A stretch of DNA of 6,452 nt from Kiritimatiellia bacterium (GCA_028707675.1 JAQWAM010000080.1:1-6452), one strand, 5' to 3'; positions 1 to 6,048 are shown, counted from the first letter of the stretch. Numbers and translations are program-made. The notes: a model not told the origin generated them from the letters alone.

Positions 1-37
1 ATCCGTTCGCCATCCTTGCGGAGCATCGGTATCGGAA

Positions 38-1072
38 TCAACTGCTCTTTTTGCGCTCTTTAACCAGTCTGACCGCGAGTTTGATGGCGCTGAAAAGGCT
101 GCCTGGCGAAGCCTTGCCGCGCCACGCCAGATCGAATGCCGTACCGTGATCCGGCGATGTGCGGATGACCGGCAGACCCAAGGTGACGTTGACTCCGGTG
201 TCGAAAGCCTTCATTTTGAATGGTATCAGGCCTTGGTCATGATACATCGCGACATAGGCGTCGTAAGGTTTGGGCCTTCCGGAAAAAAGCCATGTGAAGG
301 CGGTGTCGGGCACGAGAGGGCCGGCGGCATCCACGCCAGCTTTCCGCGCGGCGCTAATCGCGGGAATGATAACGTCTCGCTCTTCCGAACCGAAAAGTCC
401 GTTCTCGCCGGCGTGGGGGTTCAGGGCGAGTACGCCTACACGCGGGCGGCTGCCGCTCATCTGTGCGCAAGCCGCGGCAGTAAGGGTTATGACGCGTTGC
501 AGAGCGGAGGTTTCTAGCAGTCCGGGCACTTTGGAAAGAGGCTCGTGTATGGTTGCAAGGCTGACGAACATGTCCGGGGCGTAAAACGCCATGCAGGGCG
601 GCTCCGTGCTGCCGGTCAGATCGGCGAGCATCTCGGTGTGGCCGGGAAACGCCACGCCCGCGCCGTTCAGCGCCGCCTTGTTGATCGGGGCGGTCACCAA
701 AGCGTCGGCGATACTTGCGCGTATGTCGCGCACGGCCATGCTGATCCATTCAAAGGCGCGCGCTCCGCACACCGGTTTCACCTCGCCCGGGCGTAGTGTC
801 AAGGCTTCTGCGAAGGGGGTGTCGATCAGGACCGGCCCGGTTCCCGGCAGCCGCTCGGAAGGCCATTGCCCGTAATGGATCACTGCGAGATCCGGCGGCA
901 GCCGCAGGCCAGTGACTTCCGCCACCCGCCGCATCAACGTCAGGTTGCCATAAACCAACAGACGGCAAACCGTCGACACCTCGGGACTCGACATGGCCCG
1001 CAGCGCTAGTTCCGGACCGATGCCGGCGCAGTCCCCGATAGTTAAGGCCAGCCTGGGTAGAGGCGTGGACAT
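38..1072 (-). CDS. pdxA: 4-hydroxythreonine-4-phosphate dehydrogenase (PdxA)
   Basis: PdxA oxidises 4-phosphohydroxy-L-threonine with NAD(P)+; the product decarboxylates and PdxJ uses it to make pyridoxine 5'-phosphate in the cytoplasmic DXP-dependent vitamin B6 pathway. At 344 residues the protein is full length for the family. Visible signatures are GDCAGIGPEL (residues 13-22), GHTE (144-147, substrate-binding His/Thr in the E. coli enzyme), ATIHEPL, LNPHAGE, YHDQG, and GVNVTLGLPVIRTSPDHGTA near the end. The three metal-ligand histidines expected from E. coli PdxA correspond to H176, H220 and H278. The usual 'GEPAGIGPE' reads 'GDCAGIGPE' here. ATG is preceded by AAGGGA about ten bases upstream. 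It lies 41 bases after the glycogen-binding gene on the same strand, so it may be co-transcribed; that gap has only an imperfect GC stem. PdxA2-type paralogues of sugar-acid catabolism cannot be excluded without more context. The stop is TGA. Confidence 0.95.
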   Translation of the reverse strand: MSTPLPRLALTIGDCAGIGPELALRAMSSPEVSTVCRLLVYGNLTLMRRVAEVTGLRLPPDLAVIHYGQWPSERLPGTGPVLIDTPFAEALTLRPGEVKPVCGARAFEWISMAVRDIRASIADALVTAPINKAALNGAGVAFPGHTEMLADLTGSTEPPCMAFYAPDMFVSLATIHEPLSKVPGLLETSALQRVITLTAAACAQMSGSRPRVGVLALNPHAGENGLFGSEERDVIIPAISAARKAGVDAAGPLVPDTAFTWLFSGRPKPYDAYVAMYHDQGLIPFKMKAFDTGVNVTLGLPVIRTSPDHGTAFDLAWRGKASPGSLFSAIKLAVRLVKERKKSS

Positions 1073-1113
1073 TTAACGGATTCCCTTGTGCCGCTTCAGG
1101 CGGGCAGACATGC

Positions 1114-1491
1114 TTAAAGAATCTGCTTGACGCTGTTGAGCGTGCCGTGCTCGTTCTGCACCCAGTCGGCGCACTCAGGATCAGCGCACCAGGTGCCGTC
1201 GATCACGAACTTATACTGATACGAACCCGGGGCAAGCGAAATGGTTGTGGTGTAGACCCCGTCGCTATTTTTGTCAAACATCTCCTTGGCGGACGGGTCC
1301 CAGTTGTTGAAGCTGCCCGCAAGGAAAACCCGGCTGCCTTTTTCGGCGCGTACGCTGAAATTGACGCGCGCGGTCTTGACGGCTGGCTTTTGAGACGCCT
1401 TCTTCACAGCAGTTTTAACGGGTTTGATCTTAACCGATGCTTTTACCGGAACCGCCGGTTTGTCACTTTTGGGTTTAGACTTTATTTTCAT
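1114..1491 (-). CDS. Glycogen-binding (CBM48/AMPK-beta-type) protein with Lys/Ala/Pro-rich H1-like N-terminal tail
   Basis: This 125-residue protein has two parts. Residues 1-41 are a basic, low-complexity tail with 13 lysines in the first 40 positions and near-repeats such as KPVKTAVK and KPAVKTA, resembling histone-H1/AlgP-type tails. Residues 42-125 form an E-set carbohydrate-binding module of the CBM48/isoamylase-N family: VFLAGSFNNWDP, YQYKFVIDGTW, and GTLNSV at the C-terminus. The four glycogen-contacting residues known from AMPK beta appear conserved as W64, K94, W101 and N119. There is no catalytic domain and no signal peptide, so I infer a cytoplasmic alpha-glucan binder, possibly also touching nucleic acid through the tail. 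An in-frame ATG lies further upstream at 1584, but the start at 1491 has GAGGTG six bases before it, and the upstream ATG would lie outside the predicted transcript. Its function is not established; glycogen metabolism or regulation is a guess from the domain. Confidence 0.85.
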   Translation of the reverse strand: MKIKSKPKSDKPAVPVKASVKIKPVKTAVKKASQKPAVKTARVNFSVRAEKGSRVFLAGSFNNWDPSAKEMFDKNSDGVYTTTISLAPGSYQYKFVIDGTWCADPECADWVQNEHGTLNSVKQIL

Positions 1492-1497
1492 TTTTCT

Positions 1498-1503
1498 CAC
1501 CTC
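1498..1503 (-). promoter_or_regulatory. Ribosome binding site fixing the start of the glycogen-binding gene
   Basis: On the minus strand GAGGTG lies six bases before the ATG at 1491. The longer in-frame reading from 1584 lacks an equal site and would begin upstream of the predicted transcription start, so this site decides the start. Confidence 0.7.
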
Positions 1504-1510
1504 TGTGCTT

Positions 1511-1526
1511 TCTGTCATATGACAGA
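1511..1526. promoter_or_regulatory. Perfect 16-bp palindrome, candidate operator at the transcription start
   Basis: TCTGTCATATGACAGA reads identically on both strands. The minus-strand -10 box ends at 1532, so the expected transcription start is near 1525, at the edge of this palindrome. That is a classic position for a dimeric repressor to block a promoter. The regulator is unknown. The palindrome could also fold at the very 5' end of the mRNA. The repeat is seen directly; its operator role is inferred. Confidence 0.55.
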
Positions 1527-1531
1527 TGCGT

Positions 1532-1560
1532 ATTATCATTGTTCGCCGGATGCCGGTCAA
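1532..1560 (-). promoter_or_regulatory. Sigma70-type promoter for the glycogen-binding gene
   Basis: On the minus strand TTGACC (1560-1555) and GATAAT (1537-1532) are separated by exactly 17 bases. Each box matches the consensus at five of six positions. The predicted start near 1525 leaves a leader of about 34 bases containing the GAGGTG ribosome site. It probably also serves pdxA, which follows at a 41-base gap. Confidence 0.6.
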
Positions 1561-1567
1561 GCGCATT

Positions 1568-1600
1568 CGGGCGCGATTCAACATAGGGGGATCGCGCCCG
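1568..1600. promoter_or_regulatory. 10-13-10 perfect inverted repeat in the divergent control region
   Basis: CGGGCGCGAT (1568-1577) and ATCGCGCCCG (1591-1600) are exact reverse complements with a 13-base spacer. The element sits upstream of both divergent promoters and has no T-run in either direction, so a regulator-binding site or a cruciform fits better than a terminator. The protein that would bind it is unknown. Confidence 0.4.
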
Positions 1601-1625
1601 GTACCGCAAAATTAGAATTGCCGGG

Positions 1626-1655
1626 TTGCGTATGCGGCCGCGCGTAAGGCATAAT
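1626..1655 (+). promoter_or_regulatory. Possible promoter of the GH123 gene
   Basis: TTGCGT (1626-1631) and CATAAT (1650-1655) are 18 bases apart. The -10 box is good (five of six) and the -35 box is weak (three of six), as expected for a promoter that may need an activator. It would give a leader of only about 12 bases containing the strong GGAGG ribosome site at 1664-1668. Confidence 0.35.
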
Positions 1656-1673
1656 GGTTGTCTGGAGGGGATT

Positions 1674-3662
1674 ATGAGTAAAGTGATATCGGGGGCTGCG
1701 ACACTCGCGGTGCTTTTTTGCGTAGCCGCATTCGGCAATCTTTTGCCGAACAGCGGTTTGACGGAAGGGGATAAGACGCCTGCGGGATGGAGCCTTTCAG
1801 GCGGCCAAGGCGAGTGGATAAGGGATCGTGGCGACGGCATGGGCTGCCTCAAGGTCAGCGGCGGCGGCGAAGACTCCAACGCGTGGCTTTCGTCGCCGGT
1901 GGAGCTCTTGCCGAACCGCGTCTACCGTCTGACGTTCGGCGCGCGCGGCGAGGACACGAGCGGAGGGACGGTTGTCAGCGGGCCGGTTTTCGCCAATGTC
2001 GACATCGGGGTCCCGGGGCGCGAATGGGCTTTCCACCACAATGTTTTTGCCGCGCCTTCACGCAAAGAGGGGCTGGCTGTGCCGGTGCGGCTGGGCCAGT
2101 GGCATCTCAAAGGATCGGCCTTTTTCTTCCGGCCCCGGCTGGAAGAGGTGGAGCCGGTACACCGCGGCATCGGCGGGCTGCTGCTGGGCGAGGGCGAGCG
2201 GATAGAGGCGTCTCGTTATTTTTTCGAGGCCCCTTTTGACAGCGAGTGCCGCAACCACAGCCGGGCGCTGGCGGGTTTCACGGCACGTTTCAACACCGGC
2301 CGCTGGTGTTTCGGTCCGGGCCAAGGGGTCACTTACCGGCACGCGTTGGCAGGACGCAGGTTCTTGTCCGGCCAGGTCGAGGTTACGTGCGGGTATTATG
2401 TTTCGGGTAGGCTGCAGGTAGAGGTGTCTGCCGACATGAAAGAATGGATTGCGGTCGGCGCGATAACCAACTCCGGTACGCAAAAGCTGGCGCTGCCTGC
2501 GGAGATGTTTCCCGCCGAGGCTGTGCGTGTGCGGTTGCGCGGAGCCGGAAAGTCATGCGACCTGCAGATCCATGCTTACGGCTTCGAGGGGGATGTCGAC
2601 GGTACGCCTTTGCGGGCCAAGGGTAACACGCGGTATGTGGTAGCCGAGTCGCTGTTGCCGCGCCTGCGCGTAAAGTTGCTGGGGCTGGGCGACGCGCTGC
2701 CGGGCGGCGACAACTTTGCCGGCCTGCGCGTGCGCAACCAGACCGGGGAGGCTTTCGAGTCAGAGGTCAGGGTGGTTTTCGCACGGCCTGAAGGCGAGGC
2801 TCTCACGAACAGCGTTCCGGTGTCGCTGCCGGCTGGCGCCACGGATGTGCGGGTGCCTTACGAGGCGCCGGATGTGGGGTCGTGGGAGATGACGGTGGAG
2901 CTTGGCGACGCCTTCAGGGCGAGGGGCGGCGTGACGGTGCCGGATTTTTATGACGCTTCATACGGTGAGCGTCTGCCGTCGGGCAATCCGCAAATGGTAC
3001 TGTGGCGAGCCTCGTCAGGCTGGAAGATACCGCGCGCGCGCGCTTTGCCGCGCCAGATTACCGGGGGATTGACCCTGCGGCTGGCGGGGAATGAAAGCGA
3101 GGCAGTGCAGCTTGTGGTGAAACCTTCAGAGGTGCTTTCCAATGTCATGGTCAAGGCCGGCAGTCTGGTCTGCGGCAAGCATGGCATTCCCGCGGGAAAT
3201 GTGAGTGTGCTGCGCGTGGGATATGTGCCGGTGGCGCAAAAGACCGACAGCACCGGCGTGGTCGCGGATTGGCCTGATCCTTTGCTGCCGCAAGACGCGC
3301 CGGTGACGCTGGAGGCGGGGGTCAACCAGCCGTATTGGATCAGGGTCGAGGCGCCGGCGGACTTGCCGGCCGGCATTTACCGCGGCGAGGTGACGGTGGA
3401 GGCTGAGGGCGTGAAGTCTGCCGTGCCGCTGAGCGTGGAGGTTTTCGGCTTCGCGCTGCCGGACATGATGACCTGCGAGACGGCGTTCGGGTTCAGCGCT
3501 GCGAGAGCCTTGCGCTACCACGGCGTCACTGAACCGTCGGACAGGCGCGTGGTCACAGATAAATATCTGCGCGCGTTGGCGGACAACCACATCTCGCCCT
3601 ACAACCCCGCGCCGATGGATGGCTGGTCGGTGAAGTGGAAAGGACTGCCGCAGGATGGTTGA
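1674..3662 (+). CDS. Secreted GH123/DUF4091 glycoside hydrolase, N-terminal part ending at a premature TGA
   Basis: This is 662 residues from ATG 1674, chosen because GGAGG lies five bases before it and a typical signal peptide follows (MSK, hydrophobic core to residue 19, likely cut after AFG at 21). An in-frame ATG at 1626 would add 16 residues and bury the signal. Approximate layout: 22-155 a CenC-like beta-sandwich (starts NLLPNSG...PAGW); 165-315 a second beta-rich, possibly discoidin-like region; 321-425 a third beta-sandwich; 430-598 the beta-sandwich that precedes the catalytic barrel in GH123 (ITGGLTLRLAGNESEAVQLVV, DLPAGIYRGEVTV); 599-662 the first part of the (beta/alpha)8 barrel (NHISPYNPAP). 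It stops at TGA 3660-3662 before any catalytic residue, so the product alone should be inactive. GH123 enzymes act on terminal beta-N-acetylgalactosamine, but many DUF4091 relatives have no known substrate. Confidence 0.8.
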   Translation: MSKVISGAATLAVLFCVAAFGNLLPNSGLTEGDKTPAGWSLSGGQGEWIRDRGDGMGCLKVSGGGEDSNAWLSSPVELLPNRVYRLTFGARGEDTSGGTVVSGPVFANVDIGVPGREWAFHHNVFAAPSRKEGLAVPVRLGQWHLKGSAFFFRPRLEEVEPVHRGIGGLLLGEGERIEASRYFFEAPFDSECRNHSRALAGFTARFNTGRWCFGPGQGVTYRHALAGRRFLSGQVEVTCGYYVSGRLQVEVSADMKEWIAVGAITNSGTQKLALPAEMFPAEAVRVRLRGAGKSCDLQIHAYGFEGDVDGTPLRAKGNTRYVVAESLLPRLRVKLLGLGDALPGGDNFAGLRVRNQTGEAFESEVRVVFARPEGEALTNSVPVSLPAGATDVRVPYEAPDVGSWEMTVELGDAFRARGGVTVPDFYDASYGERLPSGNPQMVLWRASSGWKIPRARALPRQITGGLTLRLAGNESEAVQLVVKPSEVLSNVMVKAGSLVCGKHGIPAGNVSVLRVGYVPVAQKTDSTGVVADWPDPLLPQDAPVTLEAGVNQPYWIRVEAPADLPAGIYRGEVTVEAEGVKSAVPLSVEVFGFALPDMMTCETAFGFSAARALRYHGVTEPSDRRVVTDKYLRALADNHISPYNPAPMDGWSVKWKGLPQDG

Positions 3663-3755
3663 GAAAAAGCATCGGGCAAGGCAGGGACGAAACCGCAAGC
3701 GTTTGACGTCAATGCTGTTGAGCCGGTTTTCGACTGGTCGGCGTGGGACGCGGCC

Positions 3756-4745
3756 ATGGAGCGGGCTTTCGCCGAATACCATTTCAACTCTTTCCAGATG
3801 CGCATCGAAGGCCTCGGCGGCGGCACATTTCATGGACGGCACGAGCCAAAGTTTCTAGGGTATGACGGCGGCACGCCGGAGTACGAGATACTGATGGGCA
3901 AATATCTCGGAGGTATCGAGAGCCATTTACGGGAGAAAGGGTGGCTGGACAAGGCTTACGTGTACTGGTTTGACGAGCCCGACCCAAAAGACTACGAGTT
4001 CGTGATGCGGGGGTTTGAGACGCTCAAACGGCATGCGCCGGGTCTGCGCCGAATGTTGACCGAGCAGGTGGAGGAGGGGTTGGCCGGCGGGCCGAACCTG
4101 TGGTGCCCTTTGACGCCTTCTTTGCATGTCGACGGTCTCGAAGAGCGCCGCGCCGCGGGCGATCAGTTCTGGTGGTACGTATGCTGCGGGCCAAAGGCGC
4201 CTTACGCCACGTTGTTCATCGATCACCCGGGCACTGAGATGCGTGTGTGGCTGTGGCAGACGTGGGCGGAGCGCGTGACCGGCATATTGGTCTGGGAGAC
4301 GGTTTACTGGACCAGTGACGCGGCGTATCCGGATCGGTCGGCGCCACAAAACCCGTATTTAGATCCGATGAGCTGGGTTAGCGGGTACAGCGCGCCTACG
4401 GGCATGAAGAGTGCCTGGGGCAACGGCGACGGTCGTTTCCTCTATCCGCCGCTGGCGGCTGCCGACGGGAGGAGGTCGCAGACACCGGTGTTAGCGGGGC
4501 CAGTGAGTTCTTTCAGAATAGAGATGCTGCGTGACGGTCTTGAGGATTACGAGTATTTCGTGATCCTCAAGCGTCTGCTGGAGCAGAAAGGCGGCAAAAT
4601 GGGTGGACGCGATCGATCCCGCATGGAGGCTTTACTGAAGGTTCCGGCAGAAGTTTCAACGAGCCTGACTAGCTTCACGCGCGATCCCGCGCCGATCGAG
4701 GAGCACCGCGAACGGCTGGCCCGCGCGATCATCGCGTTACAATAA
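3756..4745 (+). CDS. GH123/DUF4091 catalytic part, downstream of the premature stop
   Basis: This 329-residue reading frame carries the catalytic half of the GH123/DUF4091 barrel. Recognisable blocks are EYHFNSFQMRIEGLGGGTFH, VYWFDEPDPKDYEFVM, MLTEQ, GGPNLWCP, FWWYVCCGPKAPY, FIDHP, RVWLWQTW, GILVWETVYW, NPYLDPMSWVSGY, WGNGDGRFLYPP, and EMLRDGLEDYEYF near the end. The adjacent D73-E74 (bases 3972-3977; 767-768 of the joined protein) match the Asp-Glu pair used in the substrate-assisted mechanism of GH123. No convincing ribosome site precedes ATG 3756, and there is no other ATG, GTG or TTG in frame after the stop. An independent start would also lack the signal peptide. I therefore read this as the rest of the interrupted gene, not a separate enzyme. 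The last C-terminal segment (about residues 270-329) looks helical. The stop is TAA. Confidence 0.8.
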   Translation: MERAFAEYHFNSFQMRIEGLGGGTFHGRHEPKFLGYDGGTPEYEILMGKYLGGIESHLREKGWLDKAYVYWFDEPDPKDYEFVMRGFETLKRHAPGLRRMLTEQVEEGLAGGPNLWCPLTPSLHVDGLEERRAAGDQFWWYVCCGPKAPYATLFIDHPGTEMRVWLWQTWAERVTGILVWETVYWTSDAAYPDRSAPQNPYLDPMSWVSGYSAPTGMKSAWGNGDGRFLYPPLAAADGRRSQTPVLAGPVSSFRIEMLRDGLEDYEYFVILKRLLEQKGGKMGGRDRSRMEALLKVPAEVSTSLTSFTRDPAPIEEHRERLARAIIALQ

Positions 4746-4770
4746 CAGAACCACGGATAGGTAAGTCCGC

Positions 4771-4789
4771 CGCCCGGGGGGGCCGGGCG
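4771..4789 (+). terminator. GC hairpin after the GH123 gene, possible 3' end
   Basis: CGCCCGG and CCGGGCG pair perfectly around a GGGGG loop, 25 bases after the GH123 stop. The stem is strong but is followed by AAAA rather than a T-run, so it is not a classic intrinsic terminator. It could protect a 3' end or simply be a repeat remnant. Confidence 0.3.
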
Positions 4790-4807
4790 AAAACGAGCAG
4801 GTAACTG

Positions 4808-4825
4808 GAACGTCGAACATTGAAC
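4808..4825. repeat. Degenerate heptamer repeat, GAACnnn
   Basis: GAACGTC, GAACATT and GAACTCA follow one another with an exact seven-base period. This resembles a short relic of the longer GAACNNN arrays I recall from some anaerobic PVC-type genomes. With only about two and a half copies, chance is possible. Confidence 0.35.
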
Positions 4826-4838
4826 TCATAAGTTATTT

Positions 4839-4892
4839 GGTAGGGACGGTTCCCCGAACCGTCCGCGGCCCGTTCGGGGAACGGGCCCTACC
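4839..4892. repeat. Symmetrical double-hairpin element (REP/MITE-like)
   Basis: A 54-bp element runs from GGTAGGG to CCCTACC. Inside are two perfect 9-bp-stem, 3-base-loop hairpins: GGACGGTTC-CCC-GAACCGTCC (4844-4864) and GGCCCGTTC-GGG-GAACGGGCC (4867-4887). They are placed exactly symmetrically about 4865/4866, and the two halves are also imperfect reverse complements of each other. It lies between convergent genes, so it could stop or stabilise transcripts from both sides. The nested symmetry and sharp ends look like a dispersed, transposase-dependent palindromic repeat. No open reading frame is inside. Confidence 0.7.
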
Positions 4893-4922
4893 GCTTCAAC
4901 ACGGCTTCAGGGTGACAAATCG

Positions 4923-4947
4923 GCCAAGTTATAAACCAGGCCTTGGC
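4923..4947 (-). terminator. Weak hairpin just after the AraC gene
   Basis: GCCAAG and CTTGGC form a six-bp stem with a 13-base loop starting three bases past the AraC stop. On the minus strand it is followed by CGATTTGT, a poor T-run. It could be a weak terminator. Confidence 0.25.
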
Positions 4948-4950
4948 AGC

Positions 4951-5832
4951 TTAACGCGCTTGCTTGCGCCAGGCGGTGGGGGTGACGCCGGTTTCGCGTT
5001 TGAAGTGCATGGCGAGGTGCTGCGGTGATGAGAAATTCAGGTGCTGTGCGATCTGACTGACGCTCTGCGAGCTGTCGCGCAGCAGCTCTTTCGCGCGCTG
5101 TATGCGGCAGGCCAGCAGAAAGGCGTGCGGCGGCAGGCCGGTGGTGTTTTTGAAAAGGTTGGTGAGGACGCTGGGAGAAAGGGCGCACTGGCTTAGAATC
5201 GCGTCCAGCGGATAATCCCGTTCCGGGTTTTTGCGCATCTCGCGTATGACCGGCTCGATCTTTTCGCGGCTGGGCAGGCAGGGGTCGCCCGCGCCGGCTT
5301 CGATCAGGGCCAGCAGCAGTTCCAGCACGGTGGCGCGCACGGCCAGACGGCGCTGCGCGGTTTTGGGCGGCAAGGTGTCGTAAAGCTTGAACAGGCGCTG
5401 GAAAGCGTGGCGCACACGGTCTGTGCCGTGGAACATGCGGTGCGGGAAAGAGCGCAGAGCATGTTCCAGCCAGCTTGACTCGTCTTGCGGCAATCCCAGC
5501 AGAGAGTGGCCTTTAGACGGAAAATGGAAGAAAAGCCAATACATCACCAGGCCTTTGGGATTGGTCTGAAGTCTGTGCCACTCATCCGGCTGCGAAACGA
5601 AAATGTTGCCGGGCAGGAATGCGTAGGTCTGGCCGCCGCTCTCGAACACCAGCGAGCCGCGCTGGCAGAACGAGACCTCAAGGATGCCGGGATGCACATG
5701 CTCGATGGTTCCGTGCCGGGTCTGCTTGTAATTGCTGAACCCCAGCACAGGCACACAGGGCACTCCGTCCGGCGCGAGGTTCAGCACACGGCGTTCCGGC
5801 GTGTCAACGTATCTGAAAGGCAGTTTCGTCAC
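4951..5832 (-). CDS. AraC-family transcriptional regulator (cupin sensor plus double helix-turn-helix)
   Basis: This 293-residue cytoplasmic regulator has the two-part AraC layout. About residues 40-100 form a cupin-like sensor (HVHPGILEVSFCQRGSLVF, then FLPGNIFVSQPDEWH with H45, H47, E52 and H86 in cupin-like positions). Residues 105-185 are a helical linker. Residues 190-290 are the DNA-binding domain with two helix-turn-helix motifs: LDAILSQCALSPSVLTNLFK, and VSQIAQHLNFSSPQHLAMHFKR followed by ETGVTPTAWR, the usual end of the family. The start is GTG, supported by GAGGTG four bases upstream (5837-5842). It converges on the GH123 gene; AraC proteins beside glycosidases usually activate them in response to a sugar, so that gene is the likely target, though nothing here proves it. 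The ligand is unknown. Confidence 0.92.
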   Translation of the reverse strand: MTKLPFRYVDTPERRVLNLAPDGVPCVPVLGFSNYKQTRHGTIEHVHPGILEVSFCQRGSLVFESGGQTYAFLPGNIFVSQPDEWHRLQTNPKGLVMYWLFFHFPSKGHSLLGLPQDESSWLEHALRSFPHRMFHGTDRVRHAFQRLFKLYDTLPPKTAQRRLAVRATVLELLLALIEAGAGDPCLPSREKIEPVIREMRKNPERDYPLDAILSQCALSPSVLTNLFKNTTGLPPHAFLLACRIQRAKELLRDSSQSVSQIAQHLNFSSPQHLAMHFKRETGVTPTAWRKQAR

Positions 5833-5836
5833 TTGT

Positions 5837-5842
5837 CACCTC
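5837..5842 (-). promoter_or_regulatory. Ribosome binding site for the GTG-started AraC gene
   Basis: GAGGTG on the minus strand lies four bases before the GTG at 5832. It is the same hexamer as the site of the glycogen-binding gene, and it supports a non-ATG start. Confidence 0.6.
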
Positions 5843-5849
5843 AGATAAT

Positions 5850-5902
5850 GGAAGCGAAACTTTCCTGTAATGTCCAGCAGTTCGTGCGGTGAAAGCGAAA
5901 TT
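5850..5902. promoter_or_regulatory. Direct repeats upstream of the AraC gene, possible half-sites
   Basis: GGAAGCGAAACT (5850-5861) and GAAAGCGAAATT (5891-5902) match at 10 of 12 positions in the same orientation and are 41 bases apart, close to four helical turns. AraC-family proteins bind direct repeats, so self-regulation is possible. I saw no convincing -35/-10 pair for this gene. Confidence 0.25.
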
Positions 5903-5915
5903 CTTTACGCGGGTC

Positions 5916-5966
5916 TGGAGTGCGTGCGGCAAGCGGTACCCCGCGCGACGCCGCTTTTTGTGGGGC
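5916..5966 (+). repeat. Intergenic repeat unit A, plus orientation
   Basis: The unit starts with TGGAGTGCGTGCGGCAAGCG (19 of 20 identical to the head of unit B) and ends with a 24-base tail at 5943-5966, identical to B's, containing GACGCCGCTTTTTGTGG. Between them is a small GCGG-TACC-CCGC hairpin. The GCGGC (5926-5930) and GCCGC (5950-5954) pair, followed by TTTTT, makes the end terminator-like in the plus direction. Confidence 0.65.
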
Positions 5967-5977
5967 AATGCTGCGTG

Positions 5978-6028
5978 AAGAGCGGTGCCGCGGCCCGCGC
6001 GTAGCGCGGCTCTTGTCACCGCACTCCA
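5978..6028 (-). repeat. Intergenic repeat unit C, inverted relative to A and B
   Basis: Read on the minus strand it begins TGGAGTGCGGTGACAAGAGC, sharing the first nine bases with A and B and a similar CAAG block after them. It contains a perfect CCGCGC-GTA-GCGCGG hairpin (5995-6009) nested in GCGGTG/CACCGC (5982-5987 with 6017-6022). AAGAGC/GCTCTT offers an alternative pairing. Confidence 0.6.
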
Positions 6029-6048
6029 GATCCGGGACGGCGGGAATT

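Larger units (their letters stand above)
1674..4745 (+). pseudogene. Whole GH123/DUF4091 gene interrupted by a single in-frame stop
   Basis: The two parts lie in the same reading frame, separated only by TGA at 3660-3662 (codon 663 of about 1,023 counted from ATG 1674). The 31 codons between the stop and the next ATG read as plausible protein and run smoothly into the catalytic domain (EPVFDWSAWDAAM just before and at 3756). No frameshift is needed to join the halves. A TGG-to-TGA change would explain it, as would a sequencing error or leaky readthrough. TGA ends two other genes here, so a changed genetic code is unlikely. I favour a recent nonsense mutation or an error, because both halves otherwise look intact. 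Confidence 0.6.

Noticed and set aside
1..37. Possible start of another minus-strand gene after pdxA (ATG at 26 or 13)
   Set aside because: Only a few codons are visible, without a clear ribosome site, so nothing can be supported.
1674..1736. Lipoprotein signal (Cys16) in the GH123 gene
   Set aside because: The residue before Cys16 is Phe and does not fit a lipobox; a standard signal-peptidase I site after AFG fits better.
3031..3042. Alternating CG tract that might form Z-DNA
   Set aside because: It is only six CG units inside coding sequence, encodes ordinary residues and keeps the frame.
3660..3720. Selenocysteine insertion at the in-frame TGA
   Set aside because: No GC-rich bacterial SECIS-like hairpin is evident just after the TGA, and the position is in a linker before the catalytic residues, not at a redox site.
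3126..3842. Minus-strand frame of 238 residues opposite the GH123 gene
   Set aside because: It lies antisense to recognisable GH123 coding sequence, has Arg/His-rich composition, shows no domain and is explained by high GC content.
4750..4758. ACCACGGAT here and ACACGGAT at 6114-6121 as copies of a dispersed repeat
   Set aside because: They are too short to separate from chance without a genome-wide count.
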